From: Stropharia rugosoannulata
Lineage: Eukaryota > Basidiomycota > Agaricomycetes > Agaricales > Strophariaceae
Direction: 5' to 3'
Length of the DNA stretch: 64,000 nucleotides
Assembly (NCBI GenBank): GCA_028532985.1
Contig: JANCIK010000009.1
Span: 2,728,001-2,792,000 of the forward strand
Shown: positions 22,698-30,877 of the stretch, piece after piece
Layout: every line of letters starts with the position of its first letter
Numbering within the stretch: position 1 is the first letter of the stretch
Notes under the pieces: generated by a model
The model's database searches: none
Told to the model about the DNA's origin: nothing
Seen by the model: the letters and a program-made list of their open reading frames with translations, nothing else
Program-made: the position numbers and the translations under genes

Positions 22698-22708
22698 AGG
22701 GGGGGTGA
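22697..22708 (+). promoter_or_regulatory. GyC polypurine tract
   Basis: A run of seven G in AAGGGGGGGTGA immediately before the 3' LTR, the expected plus-strand primer site. It begins at the end of pol. Confidence 0.7.
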
Positions 22709-23179
22709 TGTAAGGGGATGCCGTGCGTCACCCTTTATTTTATTTTATTTCATTTCGTCTTCCTTCACTTTCTTTTATTTTATTTTATTTTTATTTTTTC
22801 TTACGCCGCACGCAGCCCGTGCAGTGTACACTATGCTCTGCAGTGTGTACTGTGCACAGGCGCGCGCGGTTTACATCATGTGACGTACTGATGGGACATG
22901 TCCATCATGTGTTGTGCATATGATGTATGATGCACATCACATGAGGACGTGATGTGGTGGCTTCTTGTGGCGGATCAACTGTATAGTTTATTCTCACGCA
23001 TCAATCAACACTTCTATTATGTACTGTGGCGCCCAGCAGCGGGTTTCCTTAGGCTTTTGTCTTCGGAATCCCTCTGCTAGGTGCGCTTCTATTGTATTTA
23101 TAGTTTACAGCTTAATAAACTTCGGAATCCCTCTGCTAGGTCTCGTGTGAGCTCGACACTGCGCAGAGTCGCCCTTACA
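22709..23179 (+). repeat. GyC 3' LTR
   Basis: 471 bp, TGTAAGG...CTTACA, followed by target duplication TTAGC at 23180-23184. Near-identical to the 5' LTR. Confidence 0.92.
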
Positions 23180-23184
23180 TTAGC

Positions 23185-23491
23185 GCGCAACGTACTGTTT
23201 GTGTTTAACGGACTGATGGTGTACTTACAAGTGCATGTCATCAGTGCAGCGGCTTACGAGGTGCTCTTGGGCAGGCCGTTCGAGATCCTCACGGAGAGCA
23301 ATGTGAAGACACGCGGCAATGGAACGGTTGAGCTTACGCTCACCGATCCCAACACACAGCGCAAATTGGTAGTACCCACTTATAACCGAGGGTGCGGTCC
23401 CAAGATTGTGCAGCACGAACCTAAGTTGCAGGACCCTGGCACAACGGAAAACCCTAACGCAGATCAGGATTTTCAATCCTCGATGATTTGA
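23185..23491 (+). pseudogene. GyA protease, C-terminal half
   Basis: After GyC the protease frame resumes as ARNVLFVFNGLMVYLQVHV and AAAYEVLLGRPFEI, closely matching LYFQVHVVDKAPFQVLIGR in GyB. It ends with TGA at 23489-23491. That stop overlaps the pol ATG as TGATG, a stop-restart arrangement suggesting reinitiation for pol. Confidence 0.7.
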
Positions 23492-26400
23492 TGCGTCAAG
23501 GAGAGGTCGCATTGATGTTTGACAGAGATGATCGCACGGGGAAAATAGAGATAGCGGGGTACGTGCTACCAAAGAATAAGAAGCGGTTTGGGAGCGCTGA
23601 GCTCAGGGATGTATACATGGCTCAAGCAGTACACGAGGCAAAGATGGAGGATGATGAGAAAGAAAGAATATACAAGTATTTTCAGCAGCGCGAATGGCGC
23701 AAGGAAGAAGTAGTCAAAGGAGAGCCTAGAGGGCAGTTCCGCGCATCGCACGAGGAACAGGTCCCTAGTAAGAGACGAGGAGTAATGCGTAAGCGCCTGA
23801 CTGGCAAGAATGCCACAACCGTTACGGTGCTCGCAGGAAAGAAGTATAAGCCAGTGGCTGAGAAAGTCAGGCCCATCTATCAAGATTTACCAGAGAAGTT
23901 TAGAATAGTGAGGGAGATAAAAGGAGACCCACTAAAGGACATGCTGCAATTGTCACCACATCTGCCAGACTTCGTACCTACAGGTCGGTACACCGCTGAG
24001 CGCATGGAAGGGATTGACAAAGCGCATGAAGGGGATTTCCTGTGGTCCGAGGAGCGCAAGTTGGTGCATCAAGTTTTCATGCAGCAGAACGAGGCGTTCG
24101 CGTGGGATGACACAGAGAAGGGTAGATTCCATACGGACTTCTTCCCTCCAGTAGACATTCCCACTGTAGAGCACACGCCTTGGGTATTGAAGAACATTCC
24201 GATACCACCTGGGATGTATGAGCGCGTATGTGAATTCATCGCCACCAAGATTCGTGCAGGCACGTATGAGCCCTCGAGCTCGTCGTACCGGTCGCGCTGG
24301 TTTACAGTGACTAAGAAAGACGGGGTCTCGTTCAGAATTGTGCACAGTCTTGAGCCGTTAAATGCAGTAACCATTGCACATTCAGGACTACCTCCAGCAG
24401 CGGAGAGTCTAGCAGAACATTTTGCGGGGCGCGCATGTGGCAGCATCCTGGACTTGTATGTTGGGTACGATGAGCGGCTGTTAGCTGAGTCCTCTAGAGA
24501 CTTGACTACATTCCAGACACTGTTTGGTGCGCTGCGCTTAGTAACCCTACCTATGGGATGGACGAACTCCGTGCCCATCTTTCATGAGGATGTCGCATAT
24601 ATATTACACGATGAAATACCTGAAGTTACAGAGCCCTATATAGACAATGTACCTATTAGGGGACCTAAAACGCGCTATGAGTTAGAAGGGGGAGGATACG
24701 AGACGATACCAGAGAACAAGGGAATAAGGAGATTCGTATGGGAGCACATGTTGAATGTCAACAGAATCGTGCAGCGCATGAAGTATTCGGGAGGAACATT
24801 TAGTGGAAAGAAGTCCATACTGTGCACGGCTGAGATAGTAGTGGTGGGGCACTTGTGCACATACGAAGGGCGAAAGCCAGCACCTGATAAAGTGCATGCA
24901 ATCCTCAATTGGGGGCCATGCAAGAACATCAGTGATGTGCACGCATTCATGGGTACAATGGGTCTGCTCTGTATTTACATCTCAGACTATGCGAAGCACG
25001 CAGAGCACATACAGCGGCTATTGCGTGGGAAAGAGCCCTTTGAGTGGGGGCCCGCTCAGCAAGCTAGCATGGACTCGCTGAAAGACGGTGCGCGCAACGC
25101 ACATTGCGTGAAACCACTGGACTACACACTACCGGGGCCGATTACTTTGGCTGTAGACACATCCTGGCGAGCGGTAGGGTTCTATATTTATCAGCAGGAC
25201 CCACAAGATTCGAAGAAGAGGGTATATGCGCGCTTCGGATCAATACTGTTAACGGAACGCGAGCAGCGCTTCTCACAGCCCAAACGGGAGTTGTATGGAC
25301 TCTTACGTGCGCTACAAGCCTGTTATTACTGGCTCATCGGTGCGCGCAAGCTGGTGGTGGAAACGGATGCCAAATACTTGAAGGGCATGTTGGATAATCC
25401 GGGCATGGGCCCTAATGCGACTATTAATCGCTGGATAGATAAAATACTTATGTATCACTTCCAGTTGAAACATGTTGCGGGCAAAACTTTTGGTGCGGAT
25501 GGTTTATCGCGTAGGGAAGGGCAACCTGGAGATGAGGCGTACGCGCACTCCGAAGAAGATGATGATCAGGCGGTGGGACCGCTCGAATATGAGAAAGTCT
25601 ATGAAGATGACCCAGATCCCCTGGACTTTGAGGAATTCAAGGAACAGATCGATGATCGCGGAGGGTATCTATATACAGGACTCCTCAACGAGTTGTTTGA
25701 AGGTCCCACTGCGCGCAAGTTACCAGAAGCGCGCTCTATGGGCTGTTTCCAGCAGGAGCTCGAGCGCGCACGGAAAGAGACGGAAGCGGAAAAGCGGGCC
25801 GTGCGGGACTTCATACAGAAAGAGAGTGTGCTGCTCGCGCAGCGCGAGTACTTAGAGAAATTCATACTAGCGCACGCGATACCCGACTCCAGAATAGAGG
25901 ATCTGGAGGATGAGGAGTACGATGAGCGCAACAGGACGTCTGCAGGAAAAGATATGGATGAGAAATTGCCGATGATACGCTACTGGTTGCAGAATCCAAC
26001 CACTAGGCCTAAAGGCATGACAGAGCGAGAATATCAGAATTTTACGAGGAATGCTCGTAACTTCTTCTTAGACAAGGATGGGCGGATGTACCGGAGATCC
26101 ATAGACGACGCACATAAGTTGGTGATAGATCAGGCGCAGCGGACACGCATGCTGCGCTCAGCGCATGACAGCTTGGGGCACAGAGGAGCGTACGCTACGC
26201 GCAAATTGCTAGCTGAGCGTTTCTGGTGGCCTGAGTTGGAAAGGGATGTCTACTGGTATGTGAAAACATGTCATGTCTGTCAGTTAAGGCAGAAGACAAT
26301 CATCCAGATCCCGCGCACCGAGACACACACGCCGTCTATCTTCCAGCAACTACACGCGGACACTATGCACATGTCCCCGGCCTCCAATGGGTATAATTAC

Positions 26401-27426
26401 ATAGTGCACGGAAGATGTGTGCTGAGCTCATGGGCAGAAGGGCGGCCGTTAAAGAAAGAGAATGCCCGTGCGATAGTGCAGTGGATATTCGAGGACATTA
26501 TCTGCCGTTGGGGCTGTCTACAAGAAATCATCACAGATAACAGTGGACCATTCCGCGCAGTGCTCAAGTATTTAGAAAAGAAGTATGGGATTACAGGGAT
26601 TACTATCTCCGCGTACAACTCGCAAGCGAATGGAAAAATAGAGCGTCCTCATTGGGACATAAGACAGATGTTGTGGAAAGCATGTGGAGGGACAGAAGGC
26701 GCGCATAAGCATTGGAGTAGATTCTTTTACCATGTGTTGTGGGCGGATCGTATCACTGTGCGACGAGGATTCGGGTGTTCCCCATTCTTCATGGTAATGG
26801 GCACGCACCCCATACTACCATTCGACATAGCAGAAGCGACTTGGCTGGTGAAACTACCAGATCGCGTACTGACTACGGAGGAGTTAGTAGGGTATCGTGC
26901 ACGCGCACTAGCCAAACATCGCGACACAGTAGAGGAGATGCGCGCACGAGTATCAAAGACGAAAAGAGATGCGATCAGGGCATTTGAAAAGAAGCACTCG
27001 GCTAAAATCCGTGACTATGTGTTTAAGCCAGGAGATGTGGTGCTGATGAGGAACTCGGGCATAGAATCCAGTCTGAACCGTAAGATGCTCGCACAATGGA
27101 ACGGGCCTTACATCGTTATCGCACGAAAAGACGGTGGAGCATACTTAGTGGCAGAGATGGATGGCTCTGTGTTGAAGGATAAGGTGGCGGCGTTCCGCCT
27201 CATTCCTTACTTTGCACGGAGGCAGCTGCGCTTACCGGACGGTTTGGATGATATAATTGATCAGACCAAGGAGAACCTAGCTAAAATGTTAGAGGCACCG
27301 GACTATGAGCCAGCTATTCCCAAAGATTATATCTTTGATGAGCCCGGTGTACCCTCGGGTAGCGGTGCGCTTACAGTAGAAGAAGATGAAGAAGACGATG
27401 ATGACTGGGGGGAAGAAGACACTTAG
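23491..27426 (+). CDS. GyA Pol: RT, RNase H, integrase (RT active site altered)
   Basis: 1311 aa from the ATG at 23491. The N-terminal region (VLAGKKYKPVAEKVRP, GDPLKDMLQLSPHLP) leads to RT with RIVHSLEPLNAVTI near residue 282. The RT catalytic motif is Y-I-D-N (residues 383-386, 24637-24648), where GyB has F-V-D-D. RNase H (LAVDTSWRAVGFYI) lies near 553. The integrase has an HHCC finger (HDSLGH...CHVCQ, about 890-930) and the triad D in HADTM, D in ITDNSGP, E in NGKIERP (about 954, 1014, 1047). It ends in a GPYIVIARKDGGAYLV region and an acidic tail, without a chromodomain. The frame is otherwise open, but D-to-N at the second catalytic Asp should abolish polymerisation. Confidence 0.88.
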   Translation: MRQGEVALMFDRDDRTGKIEIAGYVLPKNKKRFGSAELRDVYMAQAVHEAKMEDDEKERIYKYFQQREWRKEEVVKGEPRGQFRASHEEQVPSKRRGVMRKRLTGKNATTVTVLAGKKYKPVAEKVRPIYQDLPEKFRIVREIKGDPLKDMLQLSPHLPDFVPTGRYTAERMEGIDKAHEGDFLWSEERKLVHQVFMQQNEAFAWDDTEKGRFHTDFFPPVDIPTVEHTPWVLKNIPIPPGMYERVCEFIATKIRAGTYEPSSSSYRSRWFTVTKKDGVSFRIVHSLEPLNAVTIAHSGLPPAAESLAEHFAGRACGSILDLYVGYDERLLAESSRDLTTFQTLFGALRLVTLPMGWTNSVPIFHEDVAYILHDEIPEVTEPYIDNVPIRGPKTRYELEGGGYETIPENKGIRRFVWEHMLNVNRIVQRMKYSGGTFSGKKSILCTAEIVVVGHLCTYEGRKPAPDKVHAILNWGPCKNISDVHAFMGTMGLLCIYISDYAKHAEHIQRLLRGKEPFEWGPAQQASMDSLKDGARNAHCVKPLDYTLPGPITLAVDTSWRAVGFYIYQQDPQDSKKRVYARFGSILLTEREQRFSQPKRELYGLLRALQACYYWLIGARKLVVETDAKYLKGMLDNPGMGPNATINRWIDKILMYHFQLKHVAGKTFGADGLSRREGQPGDEAYAHSEEDDDQAVGPLEYEKVYEDDPDPLDFEEFKEQIDDRGGYLYTGLLNELFEGPTARKLPEARSMGCFQQELERARKETEAEKRAVRDFIQKESVLLAQREYLEKFILAHAIPDSRIEDLEDEEYDERNRTSAGKDMDEKLPMIRYWLQNPTTRPKGMTEREYQNFTRNARNFFLDKDGRMYRRSIDDAHKLVIDQAQRTRMLRSAHDSLGHRGAYATRKLLAERFWWPELERDVYWYVKTCHVCQLRQKTIIQIPRTETHTPSIFQQLHADTMHMSPASNGYNYIVHGRCVLSSWAEGRPLKKENARAIVQWIFEDIICRWGCLQEIITDNSGPFRAVLKYLEKKYGITGITISAYNSQANGKIERPHWDIRQMLWKACGGTEGAHKHWSRFFYHVLWADRITVRRGFGCSPFFMVMGTHPILPFDIAEATWLVKLPDRVLTTEELVGYRARALAKHRDTVEEMRARVSKTKRDAIRAFEKKHSAKIRDYVFKPGDVVLMRNSGIESSLNRKMLAQWNGPYIVIARKDGGAYLVAEMDGSVLKDKVAAFRLIPYFARRQLRLPDGLDDIIDQTKENLAKMLEAPDYEPAIPKDYIFDEPGVPSGSGALTVEEDEEDDDDWGEEDT

Positions 27427-27553
27427 ATGTGCGAGCACCGTAGGAAGAAAAGTGACCACAATATAATATATTGGGTAAAGGAGATGGGGAATACAAAGAG
27501 AGCTAGCTACAGACGCCCCTTTAAGGCGCGCAGCGCACATTGAGCCAGGCTAT
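27427..27553. other. Convergent spacer between GyA pol and antisense gene asA4
   Basis: 127 bp separate the pol stop from the stop of asA4 on the other strand. The corresponding spacer in GyA2 is 120 bp (63263-63382). It should hold both 3' ends. Confidence 0.6.
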
Positions 27554-28871
27554 CTACTGGGCCGGTTTGTCCTCGGTGGCAGTAACGCCAGTAACGTCGA
27601 GGCTGCGCTGCAAGATGACAAGCTGCTCGACGAGGAGCACGCGGCGCTTGAGGATGAAGTCGACCTTGTGGAGATCACAAATGATCTCTGCTTGTAAATC
27701 ACCAATGAGACGGCACGTCACCAACTCGGAAGGGTTACCCGTATTAAGGGGCTCCTTAAGGAGGTTAGCGGCGGCATCAAGACAAGCATTGACCTTGTCA
27801 TTGTCCAAAACGAGAGAAGTGCCTGAGGGAGAAGGGTTAGAAAAGATTAGTAAGAGAGTGGTGCGATGCACGCACCTTGCATAATAAAAGGAGAGTCGGG
27901 GAACGTAGGAACGCCCTCTGAGCCCAGCCTGGCTTTCTTAGGAGAGGCTTCACCTGCGGCGGCGTCACGGAATGAGCAACGAAGCTCGGTCTGACGATAA
28001 GTCATGCCTCGACCAAGGGGACGAGAGCGGTAACCAGGAGTGTCTCCGCGCTCGCGCTGGTATTTCTATAAGAATCTAAGTGCACGCAGCGGAGACGGGT
28101 CAAACACACACCTGTTTAGGAGTATCAGGAGGCGCAGCGCGCTTCTTGTTAGGACTCGGCTCGGGAGTATGCTGCCTGCTGGGAGGACCTCCCTCAGTCG
28201 CGGCTTCAACTTTATCGTCAAGGGCCATCTTTTTGAGGAGCATGTAAAGTTGCATGTTAGTGATGTCTGGTAAAGAAACCAAGGTTAGCCACACCTTGTC
28301 ATCGTCAGAGTCAGGAGATGTAGTACCTCCAGGCGCGGAGGCGGTCTCAAGGTCCGCGGTTGCGGAACGCGTAAGAACGCGAACGTTGCGCTGCGCGCAC
28401 CAAAAAGGGAGATTAAGTATAGAAAGGGTTAGGGAAGGAAGATGAACATACTGGTCCAGTAGGGGTATGGGTGCGCTGACGAGAAGCGGCAGCCTTGGCC
28501 TTGAGGACTTGTTCATGCAAGTTGATAAATGCGTTGGCGGCAGGAGAGAAGGAGCGAATGTGGTGGTCAGCCTCGAGCGACGTATATATGGCTCGAGTCT
28601 CATTGAGTATCTCGATAGCCTCATTGTTGTTTATAACGCGAGTGATACCGCCGTGCGCGTCGCGCCAGCGGTTCTGCAATCGTGCCAGACGAAGTCAGTA
28701 ACATACCACACGGGAACTGCGCGATGCACGCACCAAATCGACAGCAAGTAGCTCCAGACTGCCGGTGTAATTCGCAGGAGTGGCAGAAGCCAACCCACGA
28801 ATGTCCTGGATCAGTGAGAGTTGATGCTTGACATTGGTGAAGTTAAACAGAGGAGCATGAGTAGTAGCCAT
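27554..28871 (-). CDS. asA4: antisense accessory protein of GyA, 365 aa
   Basis: Five exons on the strand opposite to pol, all introns GT-AG: 28734-28871, 28452-28673, 28112-28390, 27876-28065, 27554-27822 (138, 222, 279, 190, 269 nt). They join in frame to 365 aa. The N-terminus (FNFTNVKHQLSLIQDIRG) and C-terminus (NDKVNACLDAAANLLKEPL, GDLQAEIICDLHKVDFIL) look helical and coiled-coil-like. The middle is Pro/Ser-rich with a short basic patch. GyA2 has the same gene with exons 1, 2, 3 and 5 of identical length and closely similar protein (for example TNMQLYLLLKKMALDDK). I recognise no known family. The start 28871 is preferred over 28913 because the TATA box at 28931-28937 would sit too close to the latter. 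Confidence 0.8.
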
Positions 28872-28930
28872 AGTGGTGGTTGAGGAAGTAGGAATAAAAG
28901 GCGATGCGCTCATACAGAAACGGCGAGTGC

Positions 28931-28937
28931 TTATATA
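28931..28937 (-). promoter_or_regulatory. TATA box of asA4
   Basis: TATATAA on the minus strand about 60 bp before the chosen ATG. The relative in GyA2 has TATATATATA 35-44 bp before its ATG. Confidence 0.6.
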
Positions 28938-29370
28938 GCATTCACTGGGATGATCAGCGCTGCGCGCAGCTGGTGACTGACCGAACAGCAGGCCCAAGGA
29001 GTTAAAGGATGGACTTTACAAAAGGGTCCAGATGGGTCATAGCATAGGGCTACACCTGTCTAACGTTACATTCACGGAGATTGAGTGGGATGGAAGGGAC
29101 CTGAATACAAGAGCCCATATAGCAACGAGAAGAAAGGGGAAGATCGTGCGCGCATCGCAGCAAAAGAGTGCGCGCATCAAGGGAGATGCAGGTCTTTCCC
29201 CGTTTGGCAAAATGATGTCCGCTTTGGGAATTGATGCCGAAATTGCATAACAATGTTACCCGACAGTCTTATTTCAAATACAGGGTCATGACACATGTAC
29301 CAAGGAATAGATGCTAGCTATGACTATAGATAGTTATCAATGGAAAGACAGCAAAATGTCAGTTCGGGAA

Positions 29371-29918
29371 TTAAACATCCTAAGAAGTGATTGTCAGGGT
29401 CAGCGCAGCGCACGAGGAGAAAGACCCACAGGAAAGAATTCCTCCTGGTAAAAGACCTGGGCGGCATAGTGGAGTTGTTGGAAGTGTTCAGAGTGAGGAA
29501 GGGTGCTGTAGCGCTCAGCATCTGTAGTACCACACAAGCGCAGGACGAGCTCGCTATAGTGAAGCTGAGCGCACAAGTGCGAGATGCGAGGCGAGTGACA
29601 GGTAGCTTCGGTCAGCGCCAGAGCCCGCTACAAGGATGTCAGAGCTGCGCACGGAAAGGCTGGAGAAGGGGGACATGCGCGCACCGCATGGTCTTGAACG
29701 TGACGCATCATGTCTAGGCAGATGGTCATGGGAAGCAGCGGTTCAGTCGCAGCCTCAAGAATAAAATGAAGGGCGCCTATGTAGATGCGGCAGACGCGCT
29801 CATGATCATCGAGCGGAATATCAGCTAGCGCCCGCTTGGGTAGAGCAGCTAAGCGCAAGAAGGAAGGATCGGACCTTGCGCGTTGAAGGAGATTACTTTC
29901 GGTATCGAAGGAGGGCAT
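29371..29918 (-). CDS. asA3: antisense accessory protein of GyA, 146 aa
   Basis: Three exons: 29685-29918 (234 nt), 29430-29627 (198 nt) and a 9-nt last exon 29371-29379 encoding Asp-Val-stop. Splice sites are GT-AG. The protein is helical (ALADIPLDDHERVCRIYI, MMRHVQDHA, HYSELVLRLCGTTDAE, HYAAQVFYQEEFFP). The GyA2 copy preserves exon 2 at exactly 198 nt and the 9-nt exon (also Asp-Val-stop), which supports the model over simple read-through to a stop at 29400. Exon 1 has the same length (78 codons) as exon 1 of asB1 in GyB, and both end in a His/Asp-rich helix; distant relation is possible. No known family recognised. Confidence 0.75.
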
Positions 29919-29947
29919 AATGATAAAAGACATTCATTTGAAGGATC

Positions 29948-29954
29948 ATATATA
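29948..29954 (-). promoter_or_regulatory. TATA box of asA3
   Basis: TATATAT on the minus strand, 30-36 bp before the ATG at 29918, in the short gap after the asA2 stop (29988). Confidence 0.6.
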
Positions 29955-29987
29955 GCACTAAACGATCCATCAGAGCCGCGCACGGGC

Positions 29988-30468
29988 TCAATCGTAGCTA
30001 ATATCATCTACTACAAGGGCAGCATCGGGATCTAAGTCTAGAAGGGCGGTCCCTGTTGGTTCCGAGGGTGGGAGATTGTGAAAAGGCATGCCAAGATGGC
30101 TGTACCGATCGAGAATGTGAAGAGCGGCGTTGCTGAGCATGCGCGCATCGAAATGATCATCGCTGAATCTGCGCTGAGCGCGGCCTTCGTAAAACACGAT
30201 CGTCATGACTAAAGACAGGAATTGGCGGTTGAAGTCGATAAAGCGCAAAGGCAGTGTAATGCGATCCTGGAGGAAAACGTCAGTAGAGGAAGCGCTTGCA
30301 TGAGCATAAGGACTTTACCAGTGCGCGCACGAGGGACTGAGCAGACTGTAGAGGAAAGTGAAAAGGGCCGTTGTTGCAGTCCTCTGCGAGCTCTGCATGA
30401 ATGGCGAGTTGTCTCAGTAAAACAGTGAATTGGCGAGCGACAGCGGTGCGCTGATATCGGAGAGACAT
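29988..30468 (-). CDS. asA2: antisense accessory protein of GyA, 142 aa
   Basis: Two exons, 30319-30468 (50 codons) and 29988-30266 (92 codons plus stop), joined by a GT-AG intron of 52 nt. Exon 1 is basic and helical (RYQRTAVARQFTVLLRQLA); exon 2 contains LRFIDFNRQFLSLVMTIVFY and ends in an acidic tail (DLDPDAALVVDD). It lies between asA1 and asA3 with its own TATA box. I do not recognise a family; size and two-exon layout resemble asB2 and asB3 of GyB. Confidence 0.7.
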
Positions 30469-30506
30469 GTAAGGCAGTAAAGAAACTGTCAACTGGGGAC
30501 AGTTGA

Positions 30507-30513
30507 ATTTATA
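30507..30513 (-). promoter_or_regulatory. TATA box of asA2
   Basis: TATAAAT on the minus strand, 39-45 bp before the ATG at 30468. It sits beside a G-rich tract (30514-30525) resembling the GyA polypurine tract at 33521-33534. Confidence 0.55.
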
Positions 30514-30529
30514 GTGGGGGGGAGAGATG

Positions 30530-30877
30530 ACCTAGCCAAGCACAGATAAAACTAGGTGCTTAAGGAGATACGGCAGGAAGATCAGAAGCGCCGTTTGACG
30601 GGCAAAGACAAGCAAGTGTGCATCCCCTACATGCGCGCTTCGCACGGACGCACGTTCAAGAAGAGTCAGTTGCTAGGAACTCCCTTAAGAAAACAGAACA
30701 CTTAGAATTAGGATCACACAAGAGGGAGACAAAAGAATCATTAGAAAGCATATAATAGTAAACATAACTATTCTACATATGCTAGATAGAATAGTAAGGA
30801 GGAGACAAGAAGAAGATAAAAGTCAAAGCGCCTAATGCGCGCATCGCAGCACGACCCAAGAACACATAACAAAACAC
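30530..30877. other. Spacer between asA1 and asA2
   Basis: About 350 bp between the stop of asA1 and the promoter of asA2, AT-rich, with GCGCGC-type motifs at about 30632 and 30838. No gene seen; it should contain the asA1 terminator. Confidence 0.5.

Larger units (their letters stand above)
16955..23179 (+). mobile_element. GyC: Ty3/Gypsy chromovirus, apparently intact
   Basis: LTRs 16955-17417 and 22709-23179 (TGTAAGGGGA...GCCCTTACA) are flanked by TTAGC at 16950-16954 and 23180-23184. The interior holds an uninterrupted gag (17446-18717) and pol with C-terminal chromodomain (18714-22697). Pol is followed almost directly by the polypurine tract and LTR, leaving no room for extra genes. It is inserted in the GyA protease, so it is younger than GyA. 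Confidence 0.93.
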
